Shown here piece after piece: positions 54,029-62,937 of a DNA stretch of 64,000 nucleotides. The first letter of the stretch is position 1. The number at the start of each line of letters is the position of its first letter. The stretch is taken from NCBI RefSeq assembly GCF_033242265.1, contig NZ_BTFW01000001.1, positions 2,407,001 through 2,471,000 of the forward strand, in the 5' to 3' direction. Made by a program: the position numbers and the translations under genes. The notes below the pieces were generated by a model that was not told where the DNA came from, ran no database searches, and was given only the letters and a program-made list of their open reading frames with translations. The DNA comes from Novosphingobium sp. IK01 (GTDB taxonomy: Bacteria > Pseudomonadota > Alphaproteobacteria > Sphingomonadales > Sphingomonadaceae).

Positions 54029-55675
54029 CTATTTCACCCGCGCCAGGGCCTTTTGCCGCCGCCGCTGGACCGAACTGCCCAGCCCGATTGCCTCGCGGTA
54101 CTTGGCCACCGTGCGCCGCGCCAGATCGAACCCGCGCGCCTTGAGCAGATCGACCAGGGCATCGTCGGACAGGATCGCGCGCGGATCTTCGGCATCGATC
54201 AACTGGCGGATCGATGCCTTGACCGCTTCGGCCGAAACGGCCCCGTCGCCATCGGCCGAAGCCACGCCCGAGGTGAAGAAGTATTTGAGTTCGAACGTGC
54301 CGCGCTGGCATTGCAGGTACTTGTTCGAGGTGACGCGGCTGATCGTGCTCTCGTGCATGGAGACCGCCTCGGCCACGGTGCGCAAGGTCAGCGGGCGCAA
54401 GTGCGAGACGCCGTGGCGAAAGAAGCCGTCCTGATGCTTCACGATCTGCGCGGCGACCTTGAGGATGGTTTTCTGTCGCTGGTCGAGCGCCTTGACCAGC
54501 CAGTTGGCGTCGGCCAGCTTCTCGCCCAGCCAGGCCCGTGCCTCCTTGCCCCCGCACGAGCGGCGCATCTGCGTGTAATAGCTGCGGTTGACCAGCAGGC
54601 GCGGCAAGGTGGCCTGGTTGAGCGCGATGGTCCAGCCGCCCCCGTTCTCGCCGCTTTCGTCCTTGCCGTCGCGGTCGGCCTCTTGCGGGGCGGGATAGAC
54701 GAGGATGTCGGGCGTGACCGTTTCGACCGGGCTGCCGCCAAACCGCAGGCCGGGCTTGGGATCATAGCCGCGCAGTTCGGCCAGCATTCCGGCAAAATCC
54801 TCGTCGTCGGCCCCGCACAGCCGCTTGAGCCGGGCCAGTTCGCCCCGGCCCAGCAGGTCCAGATTGTCGAGCAGGCGGGCCATCAGCGGGTCGTAGCGAT
54901 CCGCCTCGCGCGCCTGAAGCGCGAGGCACTCGCCCAGCGTGCGTGCGCCCACGCCCGTGGGATCGAGCGCCTGCACGAGTGCGAGTGCCCGCTCCACGTC
55001 GGCCAGTGGCAGGGCCAGCGTCTCGGCCACTTCGGCCAGCGGCATGCGCAAGTAGCCCGCCTCGTCGAGCTGGTCGATCAGCCAGCGTGCCACGAACAGC
55101 GCGCCGGAATCGGATGTCGTCGCGCCGATCTGGGTGTGGAGATGCTCGGCCAGGCTGGGGCTGCCGGCGCCGCGCTCGTCGATGGCCAGCCCCGGCCCCT
55201 CGCCCGATGCGCCCGATGCGCTGCCCATCGCCCCGATCCCCGGATCGGTGAAGGCGCCCTCTTCGCCGGGCCCATCGATGCCGGCATCACCGGGCAGGGT
55301 TGCGGTATGGGCCGCTGCATGCGCTCCTGCATGCAGGCCATCCCCGGTGTCGCGGTCGGTGTCGAGCGCCGACACGTCGATGTCGAGCGGGCGGTCCTGC
55401 GCGGCCATGCCCTCGCCGACAAGCTGGTCGACGGGGCTGGTTTCGAGATGGGTGCGGCGCGTGCCCTCATCCCCGTTCCCGAAGGCCTCGCCGTGGGTGT
55501 CCTCGAACGGCGCACGCTCGGCGATTTCGAGCAGGGGGTTGGCCTCGATCGCCTCGCCGATGAAGGTTTCCACCTCGAGGTTGGACAGCGCCAGCAGCTT
55601 GATCGCCTGCTGGAGCTGCGGGGTCATCACCAGCGATTGCGACTGGCGGATGTCGAGGCGGGGGCCCAGTGCCAT
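54029..55675 (-). CDS. rpoN: RNA polymerase sigma-54 factor
   Basis: RpoN directs transcription at -24/-12 promoters with activator ATPases. The 548-residue protein starts with Region I (MALGPRLDIRQSQSLVMTPQLQQAIKLL), has a long Gly/Ala/Asp-rich Region II (about 60-170), the core-binding region, an HTH (HESTISRVTSNKYL) and the RpoN box ARRTVAKYREAIG near the C-terminus. LptB precedes it, as in many proteobacteria, but hpf and ptsN are separate. Confidence 0.95.
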   Translation of the reverse strand: MALGPRLDIRQSQSLVMTPQLQQAIKLLALSNLEVETFIGEAIEANPLLEIAERAPFEDTHGEAFGNGDEGTRRTHLETSPVDQLVGEGMAAQDRPLDIDVSALDTDRDTGDGLHAGAHAAAHTATLPGDAGIDGPGEEGAFTDPGIGAMGSASGASGEGPGLAIDERGAGSPSLAEHLHTQIGATTSDSGALFVARWLIDQLDEAGYLRMPLAEVAETLALPLADVERALALVQALDPTGVGARTLGECLALQAREADRYDPLMARLLDNLDLLGRGELARLKRLCGADDEDFAGMLAELRGYDPKPGLRFGGSPVETVTPDILVYPAPQEADRDGKDESGENGGGWTIALNQATLPRLLVNRSYYTQMRRSCGGKEARAWLGEKLADANWLVKALDQRQKTILKVAAQIVKHQDGFFRHGVSHLRPLTLRTVAEAVSMHESTISRVTSNKYLQCQRGTFELKYFFTSGVASADGDGAVSAEAVKASIRQLIDAEDPRAILSDDALVDLLKARGFDLARRTVAKYREAIGLGSSVQRRRQKALARVK

Positions 55676-55725
55676 GAACCGGGACTAGCCGCCGATGGTA
55701 AAGAAAGGACGCGCGCGCGCGCTGC

Positions 55726-56523
55726 TCACAGCGTGAAACCCTCACCCAGATAGAGGCGGCGCACATTGGGATCGGCCACGAGCGCCTCGGGGCTGCCCGA
55801 GAACAGCACCTGCCCGCCATAGATGATGCAGGCGCGGTCCACGATGTCGAGCGTCTCGCGCACGTTGTGGTCGGTGATCAGGACGCCGATTCCGCGCTTT
55901 TTGAGGTCTTTCACCAGATCGCGGATATCGCTGATCGAGAGCGGGTCGATCCCCGCGAAAGGTTCGTCGAGCAGGATGATCGAGGGCCGCGCGGCCAGCG
56001 CGCGGGCGATCTCGCAGCGGCGGCGTTCCCCGCCCGAAAGCGCCATCGACGGGCTGTTGCGCAGGCGCTGGAGGCCGAATTCGTCGAGCAGGCGGTCGAG
56101 TTCCTCCTCGCGGGTGGCCTTGTCGGGCTCGACCAGTTCGAGCACGGTGGCGATGTTCTGTTCGACCGTCATCCCGCGGAAAATCGAGGTTTCCTGTGGC
56201 AGGTAGCCCAGCCCGAGGATCGCGCGGCGATACATCGGCAGGCGGGTGATATCGACGCCATCGAGCAGGATGCGCCCCGAATCCGGACGAACCAGGCCCA
56301 TGATCGAATAGAAGCACGTCGTCTTGCCCGCGCCATTGGGGCCGAGCAGGCCAAGCACCTCGCCCTTGCCGACCGAAAGCGAGATGTCGGTCAGCACCGC
56401 GCGCTTGTCGTAGGACTTGGCGATGGAAACCACCTCCAGCCCGCCCTGGGGGATGGCAGGGGACGCACCTGTTTCAGGATGGGCGGCAAGAACGGAGGGA
56501 GAGCCAGTCATGGCTGCGTTCAT
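55726..56523 (-). CDS. lptB: LPS export ABC transporter ATP-binding protein LptB
   Basis: LptB powers transport of lipopolysaccharide to the outer membrane. The 265-residue protein has Walker A LLGPNGAGKTTCFY (about 58-71), the signature ALSGGERRRCEIARAL and Walker B IILLDEPFAGIDP. The start at ATG 56523 is one of two close choices (56511 also fits). The frame stays open far upstream through a tandem repeat and is not taken as coding. It is 50 bp upstream of rpoN. Confidence 0.95.
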   Translation of the reverse strand: MNAAMTGSPSVLAAHPETGASPAIPQGGLEVVSIAKSYDKRAVLTDISLSVGKGEVLGLLGPNGAGKTTCFYSIMGLVRPDSGRILLDGVDITRLPMYRRAILGLGYLPQETSIFRGMTVEQNIATVLELVEPDKATREEELDRLLDEFGLQRLRNSPSMALSGGERRRCEIARALAARPSIILLDEPFAGIDPLSISDIRDLVKDLKKRGIGVLITDHNVRETLDIVDRACIIYGGQVLFSGSPEALVADPNVRRLYLGEGFTL

Positions 56524-56590
56524 AGCCCGGTCGGGCCTTCGGGCAAACCCCGTGTGCGTGCCCATATGCGCGAATCTGGCGCGATCCCTG

Positions 56591-56650
56591 CCGGTTCTTT
56601 TCAGCGCCGGTTCTTTCAGCGCCGGTTCTCTCAACGTCAGTTCTTTCCAT
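56591..56650. repeat. 15-bp imperfect tandem repeat upstream of lptB
   Basis: Four adjacent units of about 15 bp: CCGGTTCTTTTCAGC, GCCGGTTCTTTCAGC, GCCGGTTCTCTCAAC and GTCAGTTCTTTCCAT. Copies 2 and 3 differ at 2 of 15 positions. It lies in the divergent spacer between lptB and a small membrane protein gene. Confidence 0.85.
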
Positions 56651-56725
56651 GCTGGCGCCTGGGGCGGGCCGTCCTTGCCTTGCGCCTGCCGGGCATGCAT
56701 GGTCTTATGGCCGGGAGACGGGTTG

Positions 56726-57151
56726 ATGAAGGGCAGACGGGCCATGGGCACCATGAACGAGGCCGTGAGCAGCGCCATGAACAAGGATGGCTCCATGGCC
56801 GAGGCCGAGCGTCATGTTCGCCTCGAACGCGGGTACAAGCGTGTCAGCGATGCGGTGGCCTATGGCCTGCTCGTCTATACCGCGCTCCAGATCTTCATGA
56901 CGATGCACGCGGTCGAGTCCGAAGAGGACACGATGCTGCCGACCTTCGCGCTGGTCGTGCTGGTGGCCGCGATCATCCCGCTCTACCGCCGTTTCGAAAA
57001 GCGCTGGGAAACGCGCGCGCCCCTGCTGATCGAGACACCCGACCATTTCGAGGCGGTCTTGCGCCGCACGCTTGCGGGAATCTGGACCGTCTCGATCGGC
57101 CTGCCGCTGCTGGTCACCGCGCTGATCAAGGCCATCGCCGCTTTTGCCTGA
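56726..57151 (+). CDS. Small three-helix membrane protein
   Basis: A 141-residue protein with about three hydrophobic helices (VAYGLLVYTALQIFM, LPTFALVVLVAAIIPLY and IWTVSIGLPLLVTALIKAI). A highly charged N-terminus (about 40 residues) precedes them. The exact start is uncertain: ATG 56726 has GGGAG 8 bp upstream, while 56744 and 56753 are also in frame. No family is recognised. Confidence 0.7.
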   Translation: MKGRRAMGTMNEAVSSAMNKDGSMAEAERHVRLERGYKRVSDAVAYGLLVYTALQIFMTMHAVESEEDTMLPTFALVVLVAAIIPLYRRFEKRWETRAPLLIETPDHFEAVLRRTLAGIWTVSIGLPLLVTALIKAIAAFA

Positions 57152-57250
57152 TACCCCCGACCTGCCCCGACTTGATTGCCCCAACCGGACACAGCGGCTA
57201 AGCGCCGTGGCACCCCGGCCACCCCGGCGGGGACGAAGTGGAGTACCCCG

Positions 57251-58597
57251 ATGTTGACCCCCGCCCAAGCCCAGGAGCGTTGCGAGGCCCTGATCGACCG
57301 TGCCCGGCGGGCCGGGGCCGAGGCGGGCGACGTGGTCTATCTGGCCAATGCCTCGGAAAGCGTGAGCGTGCGGCTGGGCGCGCTGGAGGATGTCGAGCGT
57401 TCGGAAGCCGAGCATATCGGGCTGCGCGTCTTCGTCGGCGGGGCTTCGGCCTCGATCGGATCGACCGACATGGGCGATGCCGCGCTTGACGAACTGGCCG
57501 CGCGGGCCGTGGCGATGGCCCGTGCCGCGCCGGTCGACCGCTTTGCCGGGCTGGCCGACGCCGCCCTGCTGGCCCATGCCCCGTTCCCCGATCTCGATCT
57601 CGACGATCCGGCCGAGCCGCGCCCGCAGGATCTGCGCCGCCTTGCGCAAGAGGCCGAGGATGCCGCCCGCGCGGTGCCCGGTGTCACCAACAGCGAGGGC
57701 GCGGGCGCGGGGTCCGGGCGCGGGGTCGTGGCGCTGGCCACCAGCCATGGCTTTTCGGGGGCCTATGCCGCCACCAGCCACAGCATTTCGGCAAGCGTGA
57801 TTGCGGGGGAAGACGGCGCGCTCCAGCGCGACCACGCGTGGCGCAGCGCGCGCTTTGCCGCTGACCTGCCCGATCCGGCCCTGATCGGCCGCGAGGCGGG
57901 CCTGCGCACGGTGGCCCGCGTCAATCCGGGGCGGGTGAAGAGCGGGGCCATGCCGGTCGTGTTCGATCCGCGCGTGGGCAGTTCGCTGGTCGGGCACCTG
58001 CTGGGCGCGATCACCGGGGCGGCGATTGCCCGCCGCGCGAGCTTCCTGCTCGACCGCGACGGCGCGCAACTGTTCGATTCATCGATCACCATTTCCGATG
58101 ATCCGCTGCGCCCGCGCGGGTTGCGCTCGCGCCCGTTCGATGGCGAAGGCCTGCCCACCGCGCCGCGCAAGCTGGTCGAGGGTGGACGGCTGACCGGCTG
58201 GCTGATGGAATCGGCCTCGGCCCGCCAGCTTGGCCTGGCCCCTACCGGCCACGCCTCGCGCGGGGGCTCGGGTGCGCCGCATGTCACGACGGGCAATATC
58301 GTCCTCGAACCGGGCTGCGTCAGCCGCGAGGCCCTGCTCGCCGACATTGTCGACGGGGTCTATGTGACCGAACTGATCGGCAATGGCGTCAATGGCGTGA
58401 CCGGCGATTACAGCCGGGGCGCGGCAGGCTTCCGCATCGTCAACGGCGAACTGGCCGGGCCGATTGCCGAATTCACCGTGGCGGGCAACCTGATCGACAT
58501 GTTCGCGGCGATGGTTGCCGCCGATGACCTCGAAATCCAGCGCGGGATCGATGTTCCCACCTTGCGCGTCGACGGGATGAGCGTGGCGGGCGACTGA
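57251..58597 (+). CDS. pmbA: TldD/PmbA family metalloprotease subunit PmbA (TldE)
   Basis: PmbA (TldE) forms a heterodimeric protease with TldD, which carries the zinc site. The 448-residue protein has RLGALEDVERSEAEHIGLRV, DRDGAQLFDSSITISDDP and ELIGNGVNGVTGDYSRGAAGFRI. It lacks the HExxxH zinc motif of TldD, as expected of this subunit. TldD is not in the window. The ATG at 57251 is used; the frame is open upstream. Confidence 0.93.
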   Translation: MLTPAQAQERCEALIDRARRAGAEAGDVVYLANASESVSVRLGALEDVERSEAEHIGLRVFVGGASASIGSTDMGDAALDELAARAVAMARAAPVDRFAGLADAALLAHAPFPDLDLDDPAEPRPQDLRRLAQEAEDAARAVPGVTNSEGAGAGSGRGVVALATSHGFSGAYAATSHSISASVIAGEDGALQRDHAWRSARFAADLPDPALIGREAGLRTVARVNPGRVKSGAMPVVFDPRVGSSLVGHLLGAITGAAIARRASFLLDRDGAQLFDSSITISDDPLRPRGLRSRPFDGEGLPTAPRKLVEGGRLTGWLMESASARQLGLAPTGHASRGGSGAPHVTTGNIVLEPGCVSREALLADIVDGVYVTELIGNGVNGVTGDYSRGAAGFRIVNGELAGPIAEFTVAGNLIDMFAAMVAADDLEIQRGIDVPTLRVDGMSVAGD

Positions 58598-58611
58598 CCG
58601 GCCCGCCTTCT

Positions 58612-59133
58612 TCAGCCCCAGGCTGAACAGGCCGGGTCCCCGTTCACGACAAGACGGCGCAGCGCGGCACGGGCAAGGCGTTCCACCTCGACCTTGCGCC
58701 GCGCCGCCGCGAGCGGCAGGCTGGGCGCGGGCCGCAGGATTTCCGCGTCATAGCCATCGGCCACGATGATCCCGCAGGCCTCGGGCCGGAAGGCGGCGTC
58801 TTCGAGCACCGCGCGGTCGAGATGGGGCGCCAGCCCCCAGTAGAACCGGTCGCAATGATCGAGATAGTCGGTCCACTTGGCGTCGCCCAGCAGATCGGCG
58901 CGGCTGACCTTGATCTCCACGATTACCACCCGCCCCTTTGCGTCGACCCCCATCAGGTCGGCCCGGCGGCCATTGCGCAACGGCATTTCGGGCAGGCACC
59001 AGATGCCGTTGCGGGCAAACAGCCTGCCGATCCCCCGCGCCACGGCCAGCGCCTCGCGCGCGAAAACGGTGTCTTCACCGGGCCCGGAATCAGGCCCGGC
59101 AGGAGAGAGCGGAGAAAGCGGCGAATCGTCCAT
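58612..59133 (-). CDS. mmcB: MmcB family DNA repair protein (putative endonuclease)
   Basis: A 173-residue protein of the family related to Caulobacter MmcB, a mitomycin C resistance protein under SOS control. It contains PEMPLRNGRRADLMGVDAKG, VVIVEIKVSRADLLGDAKWTDYL and CDRFYWGLAP, the look of a restriction-endonuclease-fold core (Glu/Asp and ExK). The ATG at 59133 is selected because a perfect SOS box lies 14-28 bp upstream; an ATG at 59172 would sit upstream of it. Confidence 0.92.
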   Translation of the reverse strand: MDDSPLSPLSPAGPDSGPGEDTVFAREALAVARGIGRLFARNGIWCLPEMPLRNGRRADLMGVDAKGRVVIVEIKVSRADLLGDAKWTDYLDHCDRFYWGLAPHLDRAVLEDAAFRPEACGIIVADGYDAEILRPAPSLPLAAARRKVEVERLARAALRRLVVNGDPACSAWG

Positions 59134-59146
59134 GACGCCAGAATAG

Positions 59147-59161
59147 GAACATAGAGCGAAC
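59147..59161 (-). promoter_or_regulatory. LexA (SOS) box upstream of mmcB
   Basis: On the minus strand GTTCGCTCTATGTTC is an exact match to the alphaproteobacterial LexA consensus GTTC-N7-GTTC. It lies 14 bp upstream of the mmcB ATG at 59133, a position that would block transcription. Confidence 0.9.
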
Positions 59162-59229
59162 GCGTAAAGCATCCAGCCTCATGCAAAAACCGCTGGCAAG
59201 CCCTGCCCACCACTGCTAGGGCGCCATTT

Positions 59230-59309
<80 letters not shown>

Positions 59310-59388
59310 ATTCCAAGGGAATTGGCAATTGTGTGTGCCGGGCCGGCACCAGTCTTCCTGTCAGATCCCGAAATCAGGCGGCCATAGA

Positions 59389-61221
59389 TCAGGCGGCCAG
59401 CGCGGTTGCGTCCACCACCACGCGGTTGCGGCCATTGCGCTTGGCAGCATAGAGCGCCGCGTCGGCGGTCTTGACCAGCATCGCGCCCTCGCGGTCCATC
59501 CCGTCGGACCAGGTGGCCACGCCAAACGACATCGTGACCGAGCCCAGCGTGCGCCCGCCCTGACGCACGGTGACCAGGCTGATCGCTTCGCGCACTTCCT
59601 CCACGCGCGCCTGCAATACGGTGGCATCCGTGGCCGGGGCGATGATCACGAATTCTTCCCCGCCAAAGCGGCAGACCACATCGCCATCGCGGAAGCGGCG
59701 GCGCAGTTCGGCGGCCACGGTCTGCAAGACCTGATCGCCTGCGTCGTGGCCGAATTCGTCGTTGAAGCGCTTGAAATGGTCGACATCGCACATGACCAGA
59801 CTGAGCGGCGCGCCCGAGCGCGAGGCGCGCGCGATTTCGAGCGACAGCGTCTCTTCCAGGTAGCGGCGGTTGAACAGCCCGGTGAGGGGATCGCGGATGG
59901 TCTGTTCGCGCAGGCCCCGCTGAAGCCGGTGATTGACCAGGGCCGAGGCGATGTTTTCGCTCAACACCGCGAGGCGGAAGCGGTTTTCAGTGTCGATCGT
60001 GCCCTTGAGATAGAGCACGCCGATCACTTCGCCCCCGGCCAGCAGCGGTTCGCAGTGGTAATGGTCGGTCTGGGAACCGACATGCGGACAGACGATGTCC
60101 GAGCCGGGTTCGTCGACGAAATGGCTTTGGCCGCGGCGCAGGGCCCAGCATTCCTCGGGCGCGAAATTGCCCTGGGCCAGTTCGAGCCCGCCCCAGGTGG
60201 CCGTGGCCACCAGCAGGTTGCGCGAATTGTTGTGGACGTACAACGCGCCGGGAATATGGGGCAGGACGCGCGGCACGAAGACGCGAATGATCGCGGCCAG
60301 TTCCTCGTCGGTGCGGGCAGCCTGCATGCGATGGGCCATGCCGCCCAGAATTTCGATCACTTCGCCGCGTTCGCGCAAGGTCTGCGCGTTGTGGCTCAGG
60401 GCGTCGTTGGCCGCTTCGAGGTTGTCGTGCGCCTTGACCTGATCGGCCAGGGCCAGCTCCAGTTCGTCGGCCATGGCGTTGTAGCCCTGGGCCAACTGGC
60501 TGAATTCACTCGATCCCATGTCGCCGGTGATGCGCGCCTTGCGCTCGCCCGCGCCCAGTTGGCCCATGACCTCGATCATCGCGCCTGCCGGCTGGCGGAT
60601 GCGCCGGATCAGCGAGCGGGCCATCATGACCAGGAAGAGCAGCGTGAGCGGGGTTCCCACCGCCGCGAGCCACAGGATCACCCGGAGCAGGCGTTCGACC
60701 TTGTCCATCCGCGTGGCGGCCAGATCGCGTTCATCGAGCACGAGATCGCCGATCTTGCCATCGACCAGCTGCATCAGCATGAGCCCGCGCCCGGTCGCCA
60801 CGAAATCGCGCGCGGCGACGAAACTGCCGTTGCCGGTCAGCCGGGCCGAGGCTTGCAAAATCGCGATCCGCTCGCCCACGAGGGTCTCTATCTGGCGGGC
60901 GCGGGTGTTCTGCGTGGGGTTGTCGGCGGTCAGGCGGGCCAGCGTTGCCGCTTCCCGGCGGGCCGAGCCCAGAGCCCGCTCGACCGACTCGGCAAATTCG
61001 GGGTTCTGCGTGAGGATGAAACCGCGCTGGCCCGATTCCGCCTCGCGCAGGGTGCTCACCACGCGGTTGGCCGAGCGCAAGACTTGCGAGGAATGGTCAA
61101 CCCAGGTCAGGCTGTCGTGCATTTCCATGGTCACGCCCACCAGCGCCCCGGCCAGCCCTGTCGTCAGGATGCCCAGCAGGGTACACAGCATGAGGATGCG
61201 ATGGGACAACGACCCGATCAA
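59389..61221 (-). CDS. Diguanylate cyclase with CHASE3-like, HAMP and GAF regions
   Basis: A 610-residue membrane protein making cyclic di-GMP. It has a membrane helix (about 6-28), a CHASE3-like periplasmic domain (LREAESGQRGFILTQNPEFA), a second helix (about 180-200), a HAMP region, a GAF-like domain (about 280-430) and a C-terminal GGDEF domain. The active site reads GGEEF, and RDGD eight to five residues before it is a typical inhibitory I-site (RxxD), so both catalysis and product inhibition are expected. The start is a TTG at 61221 with GGAG 6 bp upstream; no ATG precedes the first helix. Confidence 0.9.
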   Translation of the reverse strand: MIGSLSHRILMLCTLLGILTTGLAGALVGVTMEMHDSLTWVDHSSQVLRSANRVVSTLREAESGQRGFILTQNPEFAESVERALGSARREAATLARLTADNPTQNTRARQIETLVGERIAILQASARLTGNGSFVAARDFVATGRGLMLMQLVDGKIGDLVLDERDLAATRMDKVERLLRVILWLAAVGTPLTLLFLVMMARSLIRRIRQPAGAMIEVMGQLGAGERKARITGDMGSSEFSQLAQGYNAMADELELALADQVKAHDNLEAANDALSHNAQTLRERGEVIEILGGMAHRMQAARTDEELAAIIRVFVPRVLPHIPGALYVHNNSRNLLVATATWGGLELAQGNFAPEECWALRRGQSHFVDEPGSDIVCPHVGSQTDHYHCEPLLAGGEVIGVLYLKGTIDTENRFRLAVLSENIASALVNHRLQRGLREQTIRDPLTGLFNRRYLEETLSLEIARASRSGAPLSLVMCDVDHFKRFNDEFGHDAGDQVLQTVAAELRRRFRDGDVVCRFGGEEFVIIAPATDATVLQARVEEVREAISLVTVRQGGRTLGSVTMSFGVATWSDGMDREGAMLVKTADAALYAAKRNGRNRVVVDATALAA

Positions 61222-61300
61222 AGGGGGCTCCAGGCAGGCGTTTGCAGGATCGCCGACTGTAGCGATAAGAAAAGTATACGCAAAATTCCTTAACGGGCCC

Positions 61301-62116
61301 TCACTGTTTTTGGCATTTGGGACAAAAGAATGTGGAGCGGCCGCCCTGCACGATCCGCGCGACCGGTGTTCCGCATCCGCAAGGCTCCCCCTCGCGGCCA
61401 TAGACGCGCCAGTCCTTGGCGAAATAGCCCAGTTCGCCATCGGGCCGGGCATAGTCGTGCAAGGTCGAGCCGCCCGCCGCGATGGCTTCTTCCAGAACCG
61501 CGCGGATCTCGGGCACCAGCCGCCTGAGCGCGGGCAGGCTGATCGCGCCCCCCTCGCGGGTGGGGGCGATGCGCGCGCGGTGGAGCGCCTCGCAGACATA
61601 GATATTGCCAAGGCCGGCCACGATGGCCTGATCGAGCAGCAGCAGCTTGACCGCCGCAATGCGCCCCTTGAAGGCATCAGCCAGATGGCGCGGCGTCAGG
61701 CCGGGGCCCAGCGGCTCGGGGCCCAGCGCGGTGAACGGGCCCCACTGTTCCAGCGCGTCGGTTTCCACCAGATCGACCGAGCCGAACCGGCGCGCGTCGT
61801 TGAGCGCGAGGGTATGGCCATGGCCGGTTTCGATCAGCAGGTGGTCGTGCTTGCCCAGCGCCTCGGGATCGATCCGCCAGCGCCCCGACATGCCCAGATG
61901 GAAGACCATCGTGCGGCCCCGGTCGGTGTGGATCAGGCCATATTTGGCCCGGCGCGACAGGCCGCTGACCCGTGCGCCGATCATCGCCTGGGCGAGGTCT
62001 TGCGGGAACGGACGGCGCAGGCCTTCGCGGCGCAAGGTCAGGCGGGTGATCGTCTGGCCGTCCAGAACGCTCGCCAGACCGCGAACGGTGGTTTCAACCT
62101 CGGGAAGTTCGGGCAT
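61301..62116 (-). CDS. mutM: Formamidopyrimidine-DNA glycosylase
   Basis: MutM (Fpg) removes 8-oxoguanine and opened purines. The 271-residue protein has the catalytic N-terminus MPELPEVETTVRGL (Pro2, Glu3), the Lys-containing HLGMSGRWRI and the zinc finger CGCG-TPVARIVQGGRS-FFCPKCQKQ at the C-terminus. It is divergent from ubiE by 71 bp. The mutM-ubiE-ubiB arrangement is standard in alphaproteobacteria. Confidence 0.97.
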   Translation of the reverse strand: MPELPEVETTVRGLASVLDGQTITRLTLRREGLRRPFPQDLAQAMIGARVSGLSRRAKYGLIHTDRGRTMVFHLGMSGRWRIDPEALGKHDHLLIETGHGHTLALNDARRFGSVDLVETDALEQWGPFTALGPEPLGPGLTPRHLADAFKGRIAAVKLLLLDQAIVAGLGNIYVCEALHRARIAPTREGGAISLPALRRLVPEIRAVLEEAIAAGGSTLHDYARPDGELGYFAKDWRVYGREGEPCGCGTPVARIVQGGRSTFFCPKCQKQ

Positions 62117-62187
62117 CGTGTATTCCAGCCATTTCCCCCGTTATCATGCTTTGCGCCCGCGGCAATTCCTCATTAAAGGCCCTTCCC

Positions 62188-62925
62188 ATGACCAGCTCCG
62201 AAAGCGTGTCCTTCGGCTACGAGGACGTCACCCCCGAGGAAAAAGTCGCCCGTGTGGGCGCGGTGTTTTCCAGCGTCGCCAAGAAGTACGACGTGATGAA
62301 CGATGCCATGTCGGTGGGGATGCACCGGCTGTGGAAGGATCGCTTCGTCGCGCGCGTCAAGCCGCGCGAGGGCGAGCAGATCCTCGACATGGCTGGTGGC
62401 ACCGGCGACATCGCGTTTCGCATGGCCGCGCAAGGCGCCTCGATCACCGTTTCGGACATCAACCAGGACATGCTCGACGTGGGCATCGAGCGGGCGATGA
62501 AGCGCGGCATCGACGGCCTCGTCTGGTCGCGCCAGAACGCCGAGGAACTGAGCTTCGGCAACCGTTTCTTCGATGCCTACACGATCGCCTTCGGCATCCG
62601 CAACGTGACCCACATCGACAAGGCCCTGGCCGAGGCCTATCGCGTGCTCAAGTTCGGCGGGCGCTTCTACTGCCTCGAATTCTCGACGACGGAATGGCCC
62701 GGTTTTGCCGAGATCTACGACGTCTATTCGCACAAGCTGGTGCCCAAGATCGGCCAGGCCATCGCGGGCGACGCCGATTCCTATCGCTACCTGATCGAAT
62801 CCATCCGCCGCTTCCCCAAGATGGGTGAGTTCGAGCAGATGATCAAAAACGCAGGGTTCCGCCACACCAAGGTCGAACCGATCCTGGGCGGGCTGGTCGC
62901 GATCCATTCCGGCTGGAAGGTTTAA
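62188..62925 (+). CDS. ubiE: Ubiquinone/menaquinone methyltransferase UbiE
   Basis: UbiE methylates the ring carbon in ubiquinone synthesis. The 245-residue protein has FSSVAKKYDVMNDAMSVGMHRLWK, the S-adenosylmethionine motif ILDMAGGTGDIAFRMA (about 65-80) and SYRYLIESIRRFPKMGEF. The ATG at 62188 follows a weak AAAGGCC site. It is 12 bp upstream of ubiB. Confidence 0.96.
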   Translation: MTSSESVSFGYEDVTPEEKVARVGAVFSSVAKKYDVMNDAMSVGMHRLWKDRFVARVKPREGEQILDMAGGTGDIAFRMAAQGASITVSDINQDMLDVGIERAMKRGIDGLVWSRQNAEELSFGNRFFDAYTIAFGIRNVTHIDKALAEAYRVLKFGGRFYCLEFSTTEWPGFAEIYDVYSHKLVPKIGQAIAGDADSYRYLIESIRRFPKMGEFEQMIKNAGFRHTKVEPILGGLVAIHSGWKV

Positions 62926-62937
62926 GGGCAGCCCATC

